The notes: generated from the sequence alone by a model not told the origin. A DNA stretch of 64,000 nucleotides from Reichenbachiella agarivorans (GCF_025502585.1 NZ_CP106679.1:3503501-3567500); one strand, 5' to 3'. Shown: positions 1 to 8,933, counted from the stretch's first letter. Translations and numbers: made by a program.

Positions 1-1
1 C

Positions 2-91
2 GTCACTGAGTACAGCATCGCAGAAGATGAATGGGCAGAAACAGAAATCAAATTCCGAACGCTACTAAACGTGTTTGAAAGTAACGCATGA
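2..91 (+). CDS. menF: C-terminus of probable isochorismate synthase (partial)
   Basis: The open frame enters from the left edge and ends at the TGA at 89-91, which overlaps the ATG of menD by 4 bases (ATGA). Only 29 residues are present. They include EDEWAETEIKFRTLL, which resembles the conserved EWxETxxKxxTLL ending of chorismate-using isochorismate synthases. The tight overlap with menD, the next enzyme of menaquinone synthesis, supports this reading. The catalytic part lies outside the window, so the assignment rests on a short tail plus context. Confidence 0.6.
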   Translation, partial: VTEYSIAEDEWAETEIKFRTLLNVFESNA

Positions 92-1749
92 ATTTACAAT
101 CCATATTTGACATCCCCGAGCTCTGCTACCAATATGGCGTGAGACAAGCTATAATCTCACCTGGATCACGCAATGCTGCTTTGACAGTGGCATTTGCGAG
201 ACATGCTGGTATTCGCTGTCTCAGCGTGCCAGACGAGCGTTCAGCTGCTTTTGTAGGATTGGGCATGTCATTGGCATCCAAGCAACCTACAGTGCTGATT
301 TGTACTTCTGGTTCTGCAGGTCTTAACTATGCCCCTGCTGTAGCAGAAGCCTATTTTAATCAAGTACCATTATTGATACTGACTGCTGATCGACCGCCAG
401 AACTGATCGGCAAGAGAGATGGACAAACAATCTATCAGTCGGCTCTATTCGGCAGACATGCCAAGGCATCTTTCGATTATCCCTCATTTGATCAGAACCT
501 CCAAACACAACATGCTTGTATGATTGAGGCTTTGAATAGTTGTATCGATGGTGCACCAGGCCCAGTACATGTGAATGTACCCTTTGCGGAGCCCTTCTAT
601 CCTGAGTCAGGAAAGATTTACACTGCGAGTCCCGACTTAATTGTAAAAAAGCCAACAAATAAGTCACTACCAGTTAAACTCCCAAAAGCACTCTCAACGT
701 TCCGAAAAATATTAGTTGTCATAGGACAACAGCCTAAGGATGACCAACTTTTGCAGGTACTGAGTCTGTTGAGTACCGATTGCCACATCCCCGTCATTGC
801 AGACGTCATTGGTAATTGTCACGGGCTAAAACCTCTCATCTCTCACCAAGATTTGATTCTGGTCAATCGTGATTCAAACCTGGCTCCTGATTTATTGATT
901 ACTTGTGGGCTGTCAGTAATTTCTAAAAATCTTAAACTCTTCTTGCGTGACAGTCCACACAGTACGCATTGGCATATCAGTACTCATGATGATGCCGCAG
1001 ACACTTATGATTGGAGCCCGTTGACCATTGACTCAGAGCCATTTGACATCTTTGAAACTATGGCTGATCAATTGACTGAAGAATCCATACCTCAGAAAGA
1101 ATACTTTACCCTTTGGCAATCCAAAGAGGCACGAGCCAAAATGGTGTTAAAAGAAGCAGATCGATCTACATGGACTGAAACCAGTATTTACCAAGAGGTG
1201 CTAGATCAATTGCCTACTGCCATTGACCTGCATCTCGCCAACAGCATGGCAGTGCGTTATGTCAACACTCTAGGGATTTCTTCTACCAAGGACATACAAG
1301 TGTACTGCAACCGTGGCACCAGCGGAATCGATGGCTCCAATAGTACTGCGGTAGGTGCCTGCATTGCTTCTAGTCGCGATACACTTCTATTGACGGGAGA
1401 CATGGCTTTTCTCTATGATAGAAATGCCTTCTGGCATAATCATATGCCAACCAACTTGAAAATCATTGTATTCAACAATCATGGAGGAGGAATTTTTAGG
1501 ATGATTGAGGGACCGTCGGCCCAACCTGAACTGAAGGAATTTTTTGAGACCGACCAGCGCTCCTCTGCCAGAAGTACAGCACGAGACTTTGGTTTTGCCT
1601 ATTTCACTGCCCGCAACATGCCAGAACTAAGGGAAACATTAGCCAGCTTCATGAATTTTCAAGATGGTCGCTCAATCTTGGAAATCTTCACAGATGCTGA
1701 AGAAAACACAACTGCCTACAAACAATTGTTCAAAAAGATGAAGGATTAA
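88..1749 (+). CDS. menD: SEPHCHC synthase (menaquinone synthesis)
   Basis: This is the thiamine-diphosphate enzyme that joins 2-oxoglutarate to isochorismate, giving 2-succinyl-5-enolpyruvyl-6-hydroxy-3-cyclohexene-1-carboxylate in the cytoplasm. At 553 residues it has normal length. The N-terminal pyrimidine-binding domain shows ISPGSRNAALTVAFA near residue 24 and CTSGSAGLNYAPAV near residue 72. The C-terminal diphosphate-binding motif runs from GDMAFLYDRNAF (about residue 437) to NNHGGGIF. The start overlaps the stop of the upstream gene, so the two are probably translationally coupled. menB follows 41 bases after the stop, making a menaquinone operon. Confidence 0.95.
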   Translation: MNLQSIFDIPELCYQYGVRQAIISPGSRNAALTVAFARHAGIRCLSVPDERSAAFVGLGMSLASKQPTVLICTSGSAGLNYAPAVAEAYFNQVPLLILTADRPPELIGKRDGQTIYQSALFGRHAKASFDYPSFDQNLQTQHACMIEALNSCIDGAPGPVHVNVPFAEPFYPESGKIYTASPDLIVKKPTNKSLPVKLPKALSTFRKILVVIGQQPKDDQLLQVLSLLSTDCHIPVIADVIGNCHGLKPLISHQDLILVNRDSNLAPDLLITCGLSVISKNLKLFLRDSPHSTHWHISTHDDAADTYDWSPLTIDSEPFDIFETMADQLTEESIPQKEYFTLWQSKEARAKMVLKEADRSTWTETSIYQEVLDQLPTAIDLHLANSMAVRYVNTLGISSTKDIQVYCNRGTSGIDGSNSTAVGACIASSRDTLLLTGDMAFLYDRNAFWHNHMPTNLKIIVFNNHGGGIFRMIEGPSAQPELKEFFETDQRSSARSTARDFGFAYFTARNMPELRETLASFMNFQDGRSILEIFTDAEENTTAYKQLFKKMKD

Positions 1750-1790
1750 GACTCCAGAGATTAATTTTGAAATACTAAATATTACACATC

Positions 1791-2612
1791 ATGAGTACAT
1801 TCAACTGGGAAACCATCAAAGAATACACGGATATCAAATTCGAATTTTTCGAAGGGATAGCCAAAATTACCATCAACCGACCTGAGGTGTACAATGCCTT
1901 TCGTCCCGAGACTAATTTCGACATGCTAGATGCCATGGAGATCGCCAGAGAAAGAGGAGATATTCGAGTGGTAGTTTTCACGGGTATTGGAGACAAAGCC
2001 TTCTGTTCGGGTGGAGATCAAAATGTAAAAGGTGTCGGAGGATACATCAGCGAAAATGGTGTACCACGCCTCAACGTACTAGACCTACACAAAGCGATCC
2101 GTTCGCTACCTAAGCCAGTAGTTGCCATGGTCAACGGATATGCGATCGGTGGTGGGCATGTACTGCACGTCGTATGTGATCTGACGATTGCATCTGACAA
2201 TGCTATTTTTGGTCAAACAGGACCTAAGGTAGGTAGTTTTGATGCTGGATTTGGTTCCTCCTACCTGGCAAGGCATGTAGGTCAAAAGAAAGCCAGAGAG
2301 ATATGGTTTCTCTGCAACCAATACAGCGCCAAGGAAGCAGAAGATATGGGCATGGTCAACAAAGTAGTGCCTTTGGATCAGTTGGAAGCCACCACAGTAG
2401 ATTGGTGTAGAACGATGATGAAGAGAAGCCCTATGGCGCTCCGAATGATCAAAAGAGGCCTAAATGCTGAGCTGGATGGTCAAAGAGGTTTGATGGAGTT
2501 TGCAGGTGATGCTACCTTGATGTACTACCTCATGGAAGAAGCTCAGGAAGGAAAAAATGCCTTTCTGGAAAAAAGAGATCCAGATTTCGACAAATATCCT
2601 AAGTTTCCGTAA
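1791..2612 (+). CDS. menB: 1,4-dihydroxy-2-naphthoyl-CoA synthase
   Basis: This crotonase-fold enzyme closes the second ring of the naphthoquinone nucleus from o-succinylbenzoyl-CoA. The 273-residue protein carries [18 protein letters not shown] for the oxyanion hole and CoA site, and the very characteristic MenB segment [20 protein letters not shown] followed by [12 protein letters not shown]. The length is typical. It lies directly behind menD in the same direction. menC, menE and menA are not in the window. Confidence 0.96.
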   Translation: MSTFNWETIKEYTDIKFEFFEGIAKITINRPEVYNAFRPETNFDMLDAMEIARERGDIRVVVFTGIGDKAFCSGGDQNVKGVGGYISENGVPRLNVLDLHKAIRSLPKPVVAMVNGYAIGGGHVLHVVCDLTIASDNAIFGQTGPKVGSFDAGFGSSYLARHVGQKKAREIWFLCNQYSAKEAEDMGMVNKVVPLDQLEATTVDWCRTMMKRSPMALRMIKRGLNAELDGQRGLMEFAGDATLMYYLMEEAQEGKNAFLEKRDPDFDKYPKFP

Positions 2613-2620
2613 ACCATCTT

Positions 2621-3169
2621 ATGCGCAACATAAGATTGGTTACATGGATGCTATTGATCACTCTAGCTGCTGCTTGTGCACCCGTTAGAGTGATCGAGTT
2701 TGTCAATGAAGACATGGATTTTAGCGACTACCATAGCTACCGTTTGATCAATTTTCAGACCGACAACAAGTCTTATTCTGACGAAGGTACTGCGTTCTTT
2801 ACCAGTATGGAAAGTGAAATTCATCGCAATATGGTCTTGAAAGGATTTGAAGAACAGCGCAAGTCTCCAGACCTTATCGTTCGCTACGAGCTGATGTCAA
2901 CCACCACAGCAGACACACCAAACATCAACTACTACGACCCATATTATTACTACAGCCCCCCTCCTAGGACAACTTATCAAACCGAAGGTATATTACTCAT
3001 CGAGTTTCGAGATCGTCAAAAAAAGAAACTCGTATGGCAGGCTAGTCTGGACTTGAAGTACTCCAAGAAAATGACACCAGATATGGTACTCAAGAAAACC
3101 ATTGATCGCATCTTCGAAACCTATCCTTACTTGGCAGGCTCAAAGGAAAGGATTGTAAGAGAGAAATAA
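2621..3169 (+). CDS. DUF4136 lipoprotein, copy 1
   Basis: A 182-residue protein with a lipoprotein signal peptide: hydrophobic residues 9-18 end in LAAAC, with Cys19 as the probable lipidated residue. The mature part contains a DUF4136 domain. Conserved family features are a YxSYRxxNFxTDN segment near the N-terminus and GILLIEFRDRQKKKLVWQAS near residue 120. DUF4136 proteins are envelope proteins of unknown biochemical role. It starts 8 bases after menB but is probably functionally unrelated. The next gene is a paralogue with the same layout. Confidence 0.85.
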   Translation: MRNIRLVTWMLLITLAAACAPVRVIEFVNEDMDFSDYHSYRLINFQTDNKSYSDEGTAFFTSMESEIHRNMVLKGFEEQRKSPDLIVRYELMSTTTADTPNINYYDPYYYYSPPPRTTYQTEGILLIEFRDRQKKKLVWQASLDLKYSKKMTPDMVLKKTIDRIFETYPYLAGSKERIVREK

Positions 3170-3385
3170 TTTTTATTGAGATACTTGTATGCGATTTTCC
3201 TCTCTCGATTAAATATGAGTCTATCCATTGTTCGATCCAATCAATTTGATTTAATAGCCCATTTTTTTACCTGATATCGGAATCATCACTATGTTCGGCA
3301 TTGATTATCAGGGGTTTTTAATTATTTTCTGCGAAATAATGGGTTTACACATGGACTAAAACATAATTTCTTCGTAAATTATTTC

Positions 3386-3928
3386 ATGCGTTTTTTATGG
3401 ATGATTTATATACTATTGATCACACTGGTATCTTCATGTGCAGGCACCAAGGTGATTGAGTTTGTCAACAATGACTTGGATTTTGAGGAGTACAAAACAT
3501 ATCGCATCGTCAACGTCCAAACTGACAATAAGACCTATTCCGAAGAAGGTCATGCCCTCTTTGCGAATATTGAAGACGAAATCCGACTCAATATGGAGTT
3601 GCGAGGTTTCGTAGAACATACCAATGCTCCAGATCTAATAGTGGGATACAAAATGTCTTCGGTAACTACTGTTGATTCTCCTAGACAAAGTGTGTACAAA
3701 GACACCTATTACTATACTGAGCCACCCAAAACCAACTATCACCATGAAGGATTGATGTTGATAGAGTTTCGTGATCGACACAAAGAAAAATTGGTATGGC
3801 AAGCAAGTTTAGATTGGAAGCATTCTCCAAAAAACACTCCTGATACGATCCTGAAAACCAGCATAGATAAGATCTTTGAAACCTACCCCTATAAAGCTGG
3901 TATGAAAGATGGAATGGTAAGATTATAA
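3386..3928 (+). CDS. DUF4136 lipoprotein, copy 2
   Basis: A 180-residue paralogue of the preceding gene. The two share most of their length, including VIEFVNxDxDF after the lipid Cys (Cys18, in LVSSC), QTDNK, APDLIV versus SPDLIV, LIEFRDRxKxKLVWQASLD, and IxxIFETYPYxAG at the end. The 216-base gap suggests an old tandem duplication. A strong hairpin terminator follows at 3961-3998. The function of the family is unknown. Confidence 0.85.
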   Translation: MRFLWMIYILLITLVSSCAGTKVIEFVNNDLDFEEYKTYRIVNVQTDNKTYSEEGHALFANIEDEIRLNMELRGFVEHTNAPDLIVGYKMSSVTTVDSPRQSVYKDTYYYTEPPKTNYHHEGLMLIEFRDRHKEKLVWQASLDWKHSPKNTPDTILKTSIDKIFETYPYKAGMKDGMVRL

Positions 3929-3960
3929 GTCAGTCGAATTTTTGAACTCATTAAAATGAA

Positions 3961-3998
3961 AAAGGCCTGCAAAATTACTTTTGCAGGCCTTTTTTTTG
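3961..3998. terminator. Bidirectional intrinsic terminator
   Basis: A perfect 14-bp stem (3961-3974 with 3979-3992) closes a TTAC loop and is followed by a T-run on the plus strand. An A-run before the stem gives the minus strand a short U-tract as well. It sits between two convergent genes, the second DUF4136 gene and the basic protein gene, so it can serve both. Confidence 0.9.
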
Positions 3999-4062
3999 AT
4001 CTTAGCAATCAAGTACTCTCAGAGAGCAACTCTATCCTCGATCTTATATTTTAGATATTCTA

Positions 4063-4374
4063 TTACTCTTCAGTTTTCTTGGCTGCTTTTTTTGCAGGTG
4101 CCTTTTTCTCAGCAGCTGGTGCATCAGCAGTTTTCTTAGCGGCAGCTTTCTTTGGCTTCTCTTCAGCCACAACTGCTTCAGCTTTCACTTCTTCAGTTTT
4201 TTCAGCTTTAGCAGCCTTTGGTTTTGACGCAGCAGCGGCAAATTCAGCTTTCATTGCTTCTACATCAACTCCTTTTATTACTGGTTGTTTGCTCAATCTT
4301 TTGACGCTAGCCACTTTTTGTTTTGCAACAACTTTATTCCTTCTTCCTTTTCTTTTTAGTCTTGTTACAGCCAT
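4063..4374 (-). CDS. Small basic protein with Lys/Ala-rich histone-H1-like tail
   Basis: A 103-residue protein. The first 40 residues form a conserved-looking basic head (MAVTRLKRKGRRNKVVAKQK, then PVIKGVDVEAMKAEFAA). The rest is low complexity, built from K, A, E and P with KKAAAKK and KKAPAKKAAKK blocks like those of bacterial histone-H1-like proteins. Short proteins with this head and tail occur in Cytophagales but have no assigned role. A nucleic-acid-binding function is inferred from charge only. The gene is monocistronic and ends against a bidirectional terminator. Confidence 0.75.
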   Translation of the reverse strand: MAVTRLKRKGRRNKVVAKQKVASVKRLSKQPVIKGVDVEAMKAEFAAAASKPKAAKAEKTEEVKAEAVVAEEKPKKAAAKKTADAPAAEKKAPAKKAAKKTEE

Positions 4375-4465
4375 TTTTCCGCTATGAATTATTTTTGGAG
4401 GTGCAAATGTATGAGATAATTATTTTATATCAAAAGCATTTACGGAAATGAATCTCTATTTAATG

Positions 4466-4499
4466 AAAAAATCCCTAGCAATTTGTGCTAGGGATTTTT
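4466..4499 (-). terminator. Terminator of the aromatic amino acid operon
   Basis: The 14-bp arms 4467-4480 and 4486-4499 enclose a five-base loop, with a U-run on the minus strand. It lies 23 bases after the stop codon of the DAHP synthase/chorismate mutase gene, the last gene of the pheA operon. Confidence 0.88.
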
Positions 4500-4521
4500 G
4501 TATAACCTACTTCAAGCTATT

Positions 4522-5631
4522 TTACGCATTTTCTGTAGACTCAGAACCATTCATGATGGCCGTCTGACGCTTGATCGAGTTGTTGTGAATCATCTCGTAC
4601 AAGTCATGTACAAATTGCTCTTGTAGTAGAAGACTCTTGCCTTTTGCTACTCTGTTTTCCATGATTTCTTCATATCTACCCACTTGCAAGATAGTGATGT
4701 TGTGCTCCTTCTTATGCATCGCTATTTCTTCAGCTACTTGCATCCTTTGCGCCATTACCTCTAGCAATTCATTGTCGATCTTGTCGATTTTACCTCTTAG
4801 ATTTTTCAATCTCAATTCAAAATCTACATCCTCAGAATTAGGTTCTCTGATGATCAATCTGTCAAGAATCCCAGCCAAAGTCTTTGGTGTGATTTGCTGT
4901 TTAGCATCACTCAAAGCATTGTCTGGATCGATGTGAGACTCGATCATCACACCATCCATTTGCAAGTCAAATGCCTTCTGTGAGATAGGCTCGATTAATG
5001 CTCTGTTGCCCGCGATATGACTTGGATCACATACCATTGGCAAGTTAGGGATCAACCTCTTCAACTCGATTGCGATCTCCCAAGTAGGATCGTTTCTGTA
5101 TTGTGAACCGCTCTTCGCAGAGAACCCTCTGTGGATTGCACCCAATTTGGTGATACCTGCTTGGTTGATTCTTTCCAATGCTCCTATCCACAACTGGATA
5201 TCTGGGTTGATTGGGTTTTTGACCAAGACTGGTACATCGTGTCCTTTCAAGGCATCAGCTACTTCTTGTACTGAGAATGGATTCACAGTAGTTCTAGCTC
5301 CTACCCAAAGTATGTCTACGTTGAATTTCAACGCCAACTCTACGTGCTCAGCATTAGCAACTTCTACAGCTGTCAAAAGTCCCGTTTCTTTCTTCGCTTT
5401 TTCCAACCATTTCAAACCTACCACACCAATTCCTTCAAAGGCTCCTGGTCTAGTTCTTGGTTTCCAAATACCTGCTCTCAATACCTGAATATTGGTATTG
5501 GCTTTGATCTGACGTGCTGTTTCTAATACTTGTTCTTCGCTCTCTGCGCTACATGGACCGCCGATGATTAACGGAGTGTTTAATCCTTCGATCCAGTTTT
5601 CGATCGGTGATAAAGTCAAATTAATTTTCAT
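4522..5631 (-). CDS. aroG: Bifunctional DAHP synthase / chorismate mutase
   Basis: A 369-residue fusion. Residues about 1-265 form a class I DAHP synthase of the short KDPG-type branch, with GGPCSAESEEQV, VLRAGIWKPRTRPGAFEGIG, KNPINPDIQLW, RGFS and CDPSHIAGNR. It condenses PEP and erythrose 4-phosphate. Residues about 275-360 form an AroQ-type chorismate mutase helix bundle (LRGKIDKIDNELLEVMAQRM, then EEIAMHKKEHN). The protein therefore links entry into the shikimate pathway with the branch to prephenate. It is the last gene of the operon, 105 bases after tyrA. The aroG symbol is by function; other names are used for this fusion. Confidence 0.93.
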   Translation of the reverse strand: MKINLTLSPIENWIEGLNTPLIIGGPCSAESEEQVLETARQIKANTNIQVLRAGIWKPRTRPGAFEGIGVVGLKWLEKAKKETGLLTAVEVANAEHVELALKFNVDILWVGARTTVNPFSVQEVADALKGHDVPVLVKNPINPDIQLWIGALERINQAGITKLGAIHRGFSAKSGSQYRNDPTWEIAIELKRLIPNLPMVCDPSHIAGNRALIEPISQKAFDLQMDGVMIESHIDPDNALSDAKQQITPKTLAGILDRLIIREPNSEDVDFELRLKNLRGKIDKIDNELLEVMAQRMQVAEEIAMHKKEHNITILQVGRYEEIMENRVAKGKSLLLQEQFVHDLYEMIHNNSIKRQTAIMNGSESTENA

Positions 5632-5736
5632 GTGTATTCAATTTGTTTTTATTGGCCACATGGAGTTCACAAGAGGATTTTTGTCCACAGCTTGGAGGTT
5701 AACCAATCCTGTTCCTTCCATATCTTCAACAATGCG

Positions 5737-6627
5737 TTAAACTATTTCTTTAATGTGATTGTCATTTTTCTTTTTACTCTCTATTCCATTCAAGACCCTA
5801 CGGATCTCGTTGGCATTGTCCATACATGCGATCATGGCATCTTCTTCTCCTTGATCTAGCAAGGCTTTGAATGTTGCTAAATTATCTATATATGCACCCA
5901 GTGCTGTACTAATATGCTTTTTGTTTTGCTTGAATATAGGAGCCCACATCTGTGGTGAACTCTTTGCTAACCTGACAGTTGATGCAAACCCACTTCCTGC
6001 CAGATTGAATATATTTGCTTCGTTTTTTTCAATCTCCAATACCGTCTGTCCCAACACAAATGAGCTAATGTGAGAAATGTGAGAGACATAAGCGATATGT
6101 AAGTCATGAGACTTGCTTCCCATTTCAATCACATGCATACCCAACTGATCTAAGCATGACTTAGCCAACTCATAGGAAGAAACTTGCGACTCTTCCGCAT
6201 CACAGATAATTCCTGTTTTGCCCTCAAACAAAGTTGAGAAAGCGGCCTCTGGACCTGAATTTTCTGTACCAGCAATTGGATGAGCTGCTACAAAGTTCTT
6301 TCTGTTAGGATGTCCTTGTACTGCCAAACATATTTGTTCTTTGGTTGATCCCAAATCCATCACTGTCGTCTGATCGCTGATTTGACTGAGCAATGATGGC
6401 AGCAACTTGCTCATTCCATCTACTGGTATTGCCAAAATGATCAAATCGGATACACTTACCGCTTGCTGGTACGCAACCGCTTCATCCACCAAACCTAACT
6501 GTACCGCCTTTTGGGCATTCTCGTCGCTGAGATCTACCCCTAGAATCTGATCTGCAAAGCCTACTTCCCTAAGCCTTTTACCTACGGATCCTCCTATCAG
6601 TCCCAACCCTATAATTGATACGATCAT
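5737..6627 (-). CDS. tyrA: Prephenate dehydrogenase
   Basis: A 296-residue NAD(P)-dependent enzyme that makes 4-hydroxyphenylpyruvate from prephenate. It has an N-terminal Rossmann motif (IIGLGLIGGSVGKRL), VMDLGSTKEQI, and the conserved HPIAGTENSGPEAA segment of the family. Its ATG overlaps the stop of the aminotransferase gene by 4 bases, so it is part of the same transcript. No ACT domain is visible, so feedback control must lie elsewhere in the pathway. Confidence 0.93.
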   Translation of the reverse strand: MIVSIIGLGLIGGSVGKRLREVGFADQILGVDLSDENAQKAVQLGLVDEAVAYQQAVSVSDLIILAIPVDGMSKLLPSLLSQISDQTTVMDLGSTKEQICLAVQGHPNRKNFVAAHPIAGTENSGPEAAFSTLFEGKTGIICDAEESQVSSYELAKSCLDQLGMHVIEMGSKSHDLHIAYVSHISHISSFVLGQTVLEIEKNEANIFNLAGSGFASTVRLAKSSPQMWAPIFKQNKKHISTALGAYIDNLATFKALLDQGEEDAMIACMDNANEIRRVLNGIESKKKNDNHIKEIV

Positions 6628-7781
6628 GCTTTTACTGTTTCCAATCTATTGATCACTTTTTTCAACGCTTCCTGTGTCGAACACAAAGAAATCCTGATAT
6701 ACCCTTCTCCATTAGATCCGAAAATAGTTCCTGGAGTGATAAATACATGTCTTTCTTGAAGTATCTCATCTACGAATTCTTCACTCTGTCTACCCGATGG
6801 AATTCTGGCCCAAAGGAACATGCCTGACTGCTCTTCGTCATGTTTACAACCCAAAACATCCAGAATTTGTTCAGCCAATTTTCTTCTTTTGGCATATTCC
6901 TGATTGATAGAATCAAACCATGATCTGGGCAGACTCAAGGCTTTGACAGCTGCATCCTGAATCGGACGAAACATCCCAGAGTCTACATTGGATTTTACTC
7001 TCAATATCGCATCGATGTATTCTTTGCGACCACTGACCATACCCACTCTCCATCCAGCCATATTGAATGCCTTGCTCATGGAGTTTAACTCCAAACAATT
7101 TTCCATACTGCCTTCTACAGACAACATACTCAAAGGCTTTTCATTGAGAATAAAGCTGTATGGGTTGTCGTTCACGATCAAAATATCATGCTGACCTGCA
7201 AACTCAACCAAGCTCCTCAAAATTTCCTTGTTGGCTCTTTTGCCAGTGGGCATATTGGGGTAGTTCACCCACATCAACTTGGCAGCTTTTAGATCTGCCT
7301 TATCGATGGTACTGAATTTAGGCACCCATTCATTTTCTTCTTTCAGATCGTAAAACGCCACTTTAGCTCCCATCATTTCAGCAGCGGTCTTGTATGCTGG
7401 ATAGCCTGGATTAGGAATCAAAACAGTATCTCCAGGATTCAAAAATGCCATAGAAATATACATCACCCCCTCCTTAGAACCTAGCAAAGGCAGTACTTCA
7501 TTGGCAGGATCAACAGTCACACCATAGTGTGATTGGTAGAATCCAGCAATCGCCGATCTCAATTCTGGTATCGATCTATACGATTGATATGCATGGTTGG
7601 CTGTATTGCTCGCACTCTTAATTAATTCCTCAGCCACCTCTGGTGCTGGAGGCATGTCTGGGCTACCAATCCCAAGATTGATAACGTCTTTTCCTGATGC
7701 AACCATGGCTCTTATCTCGTCCAATTTTTTGGAGAAATAGTACTCTTGTACATCTGCTATTCTATCTGCTACCTTTATCAT
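6624..7781 (-). CDS. PLP-dependent aminotransferase of the phenylalanine/tyrosine operon
   Basis: A 385-residue fold type I class I/II aminotransferase. Visible features are NLGIGSPDMPPAP near the N-terminus, the PNPGYPAY segment, NDNPY, and the PLP lysine in SMSKAFNMAGWRVG. Sequence alone does not fix the substrate. Its position between pheA and tyrA, overlapping both, argues that it works on prephenate, phenylpyruvate or 4-hydroxyphenylpyruvate. It would then supply the transamination step of Phe and Tyr synthesis. LL-diaminopimelate aminotransferase-like annotation is the likely alternative by homology. Confidence 0.9.
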   Translation of the reverse strand: MIKVADRIADVQEYYFSKKLDEIRAMVASGKDVINLGIGSPDMPPAPEVAEELIKSASNTANHAYQSYRSIPELRSAIAGFYQSHYGVTVDPANEVLPLLGSKEGVMYISMAFLNPGDTVLIPNPGYPAYKTAAEMMGAKVAFYDLKEENEWVPKFSTIDKADLKAAKLMWVNYPNMPTGKRANKEILRSLVEFAGQHDILIVNDNPYSFILNEKPLSMLSVEGSMENCLELNSMSKAFNMAGWRVGMVSGRKEYIDAILRVKSNVDSGMFRPIQDAAVKALSLPRSWFDSINQEYAKRRKLAEQILDVLGCKHDEEQSGMFLWARIPSGRQSEEFVDEILQERHVFITPGTIFGSNGEGYIRISLCSTQEALKKVINRLETVKA

Positions 7782-8607
7782 AATCAGGCATTAAACCTTT
7801 TTCATATTCACCATGTATTTCTATCAGCTCCGAACTCTTAGCTATTTCCTTGAGTGATTGCTGGTACTCATCATAATCCTCCCAAGTCACATCGATATTG
7901 AATGCGTAGCGATAGGGTTGGCCCAAAACTGGCATAGACTGTATCTTGGTCAGGTTGATATTGTGCTCCTTAAACGCCACTAAAACATCAGACAATCTAC
8001 CTGGATCATGTTTGGTCATGACTCTCAATGATGCCTTTTCTGGCACTTTGGTCTGACCGTTCATACGACTTTTGATTATTAAAAATCGCGTATAATTTTG
8101 TTTATTGGTTTCGATATTCTCTTCCAAAATCGGCATATCAAACAACTGTGCTGCCTTTTTACTAGCGATCGCAGCAGCATTGGTCATATTTGACTCTTTG
8201 ATCAGCCGTACACTGTCTGCAGTATCTTCATATTCCGTCAGTTTCATATTAGGATACTGTGTCAAGAAATCCGAACACTGCAACAGCGCCATCGGATGGG
8301 AAAACACCTGATTGATGTCTTCCAATTTGACTCCTGCATGTGCGATCAAATTCATCTCTATCCTGATATATACCTCTCCGGTTACTTCTAAATCAAATTC
8401 CGAAATCAAAGCATAGTTTGGCAGGATGCTACCAGCTATTGTGTTTTCGATGGCCATCACGCCATAATCCAATTCTTTGGCCTGTATCGCTTTGGCCAAG
8501 GATCTAAAACTACTAAACGGCTTCAAATCCAAGTCATGCCCATTAAAATACTTGCTAGCTGCCTGATCGTGAAACGAACCTAAAACACCCTGAATTCCAA
8601 CCTCCAT
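7762..8607 (-). CDS. pheA: Prephenate dehydratase
   Basis: A 281-residue protein converting prephenate to phenylpyruvate. The N-terminal periplasmic-binding-like catalytic domain starts with GVLGSFHDQAA and contains the NYTRFLII (TRF) motif. The C-terminal ACT domain (about 190-275) starts SLRVMTKHDPGRLSDVL and carries IQSMPVLGQPYRYAF, the region that binds Phe in the family. It is the first gene of the operon and overlaps the aminotransferase by 20 bases. Upstream lies a Tyr/Phe-codon leader peptide and a terminator, so expression is probably controlled by attenuation. Confidence 0.95.
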   Translation of the reverse strand: MEVGIQGVLGSFHDQAASKYFNGHDLDLKPFSSFRSLAKAIQAKELDYGVMAIENTIAGSILPNYALISEFDLEVTGEVYIRIEMNLIAHAGVKLEDINQVFSHPMALLQCSDFLTQYPNMKLTEYEDTADSVRLIKESNMTNAAAIASKKAAQLFDMPILEENIETNKQNYTRFLIIKSRMNGQTKVPEKASLRVMTKHDPGRLSDVLVAFKEHNINLTKIQSMPVLGQPYRYAFNIDVTWEDYDEYQQSLKEIAKSSELIEIHGEYEKGLMPDYDKGSR

Positions 8608-8624
8608 TTAATCCTGTTTTTATC

Positions 8625-8654
8625 AAAAAAAAACCCCGATGCTCTCGGGGTTTT
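8625..8654 (-). terminator. Attenuator terminator upstream of pheA
   Basis: On the minus strand, AAAACCCCGA, a five-base loop and TCGGGGTTTT form a strong hairpin followed by a run of U. It ends about 18 bases before the pheA ATG, so it stops transcription before the operon rather than after a gene. A competing segment in the leader ORF (GGGGTT, 8693-8688) is complementary to the 5' arm (AACCCC, 8652-8647). That is the arrangement expected for translation-coupled attenuation. Confidence 0.85.
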
Positions 8655-8678
8655 CATATTTCTTATCACTATAAAGAA

Positions 8679-8750
8679 CTATTCTTTAACCCCTGATGCC
8701 TCTGCATAGAAATAAAAATAATAGTTACGATATGCTTTTGATTTTTCCAT
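8679..8750 (-). CDS. Tyr/Phe-rich attenuation leader peptide of the pheA operon
   Basis: A 23-codon ORF from ATG (8750-8748) to TAG (8681-8679). Its core reads YRNYYFYFYA, so seven of nine consecutive codons from Y7 to Y15 are Tyr or Phe, with an unbroken run of six at positions 10-15. The next codons (GCA TCA GGG GTT) hold the GGGGTT that can pair with the 5' arm of the terminator at 8625-8654. Stalling at scarce Tyr or Phe would leave that segment free and prevent termination. Rapid passage to the stop codon would cover it and allow termination. No protein function is expected beyond its own translation. Confidence 0.85.
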   Translation of the reverse strand: MEKSKAYRNYYFYFYAEASGVKE

Positions 8751-8767
8751 TTGTGTATTTCGTACTC

Positions 8768-8798
8768 CAAAGGTGAAAATTGATTAAATAATATCAAA
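8768..8798 (-). promoter_or_regulatory. Candidate promoter of the pheA operon
   Basis: On the minus strand TTTG (8798-8795) and CACCTTTG (8775-8768) are 19 bases apart, matching the Bacteroidota TTG-N19-TAnnTTTG pattern except for C in place of T at the first position of the -7 element. Transcription would start just before the leader peptide ATG at 8750. Confidence 0.5.
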
Positions 8799-8933
8799 GC
8801 GTTTGCTAGAAAATGTTTGAAGATTTTCAAAATTCTAATTAATAGCTATAGAATTTTGTAAAAATTTCATCTTTTACCGTTGCAATCTCTTTCTTTGCAA
8901 CCTATTTCATCTCTTTTACATTAAGCTATATAA

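Noticed and set aside
4079-4387. Plus-strand Phe/Ala-rich frame
   Set aside because: It is the complement of the Lys/Ala-rich gene; the low-complexity tail produces a false open frame.
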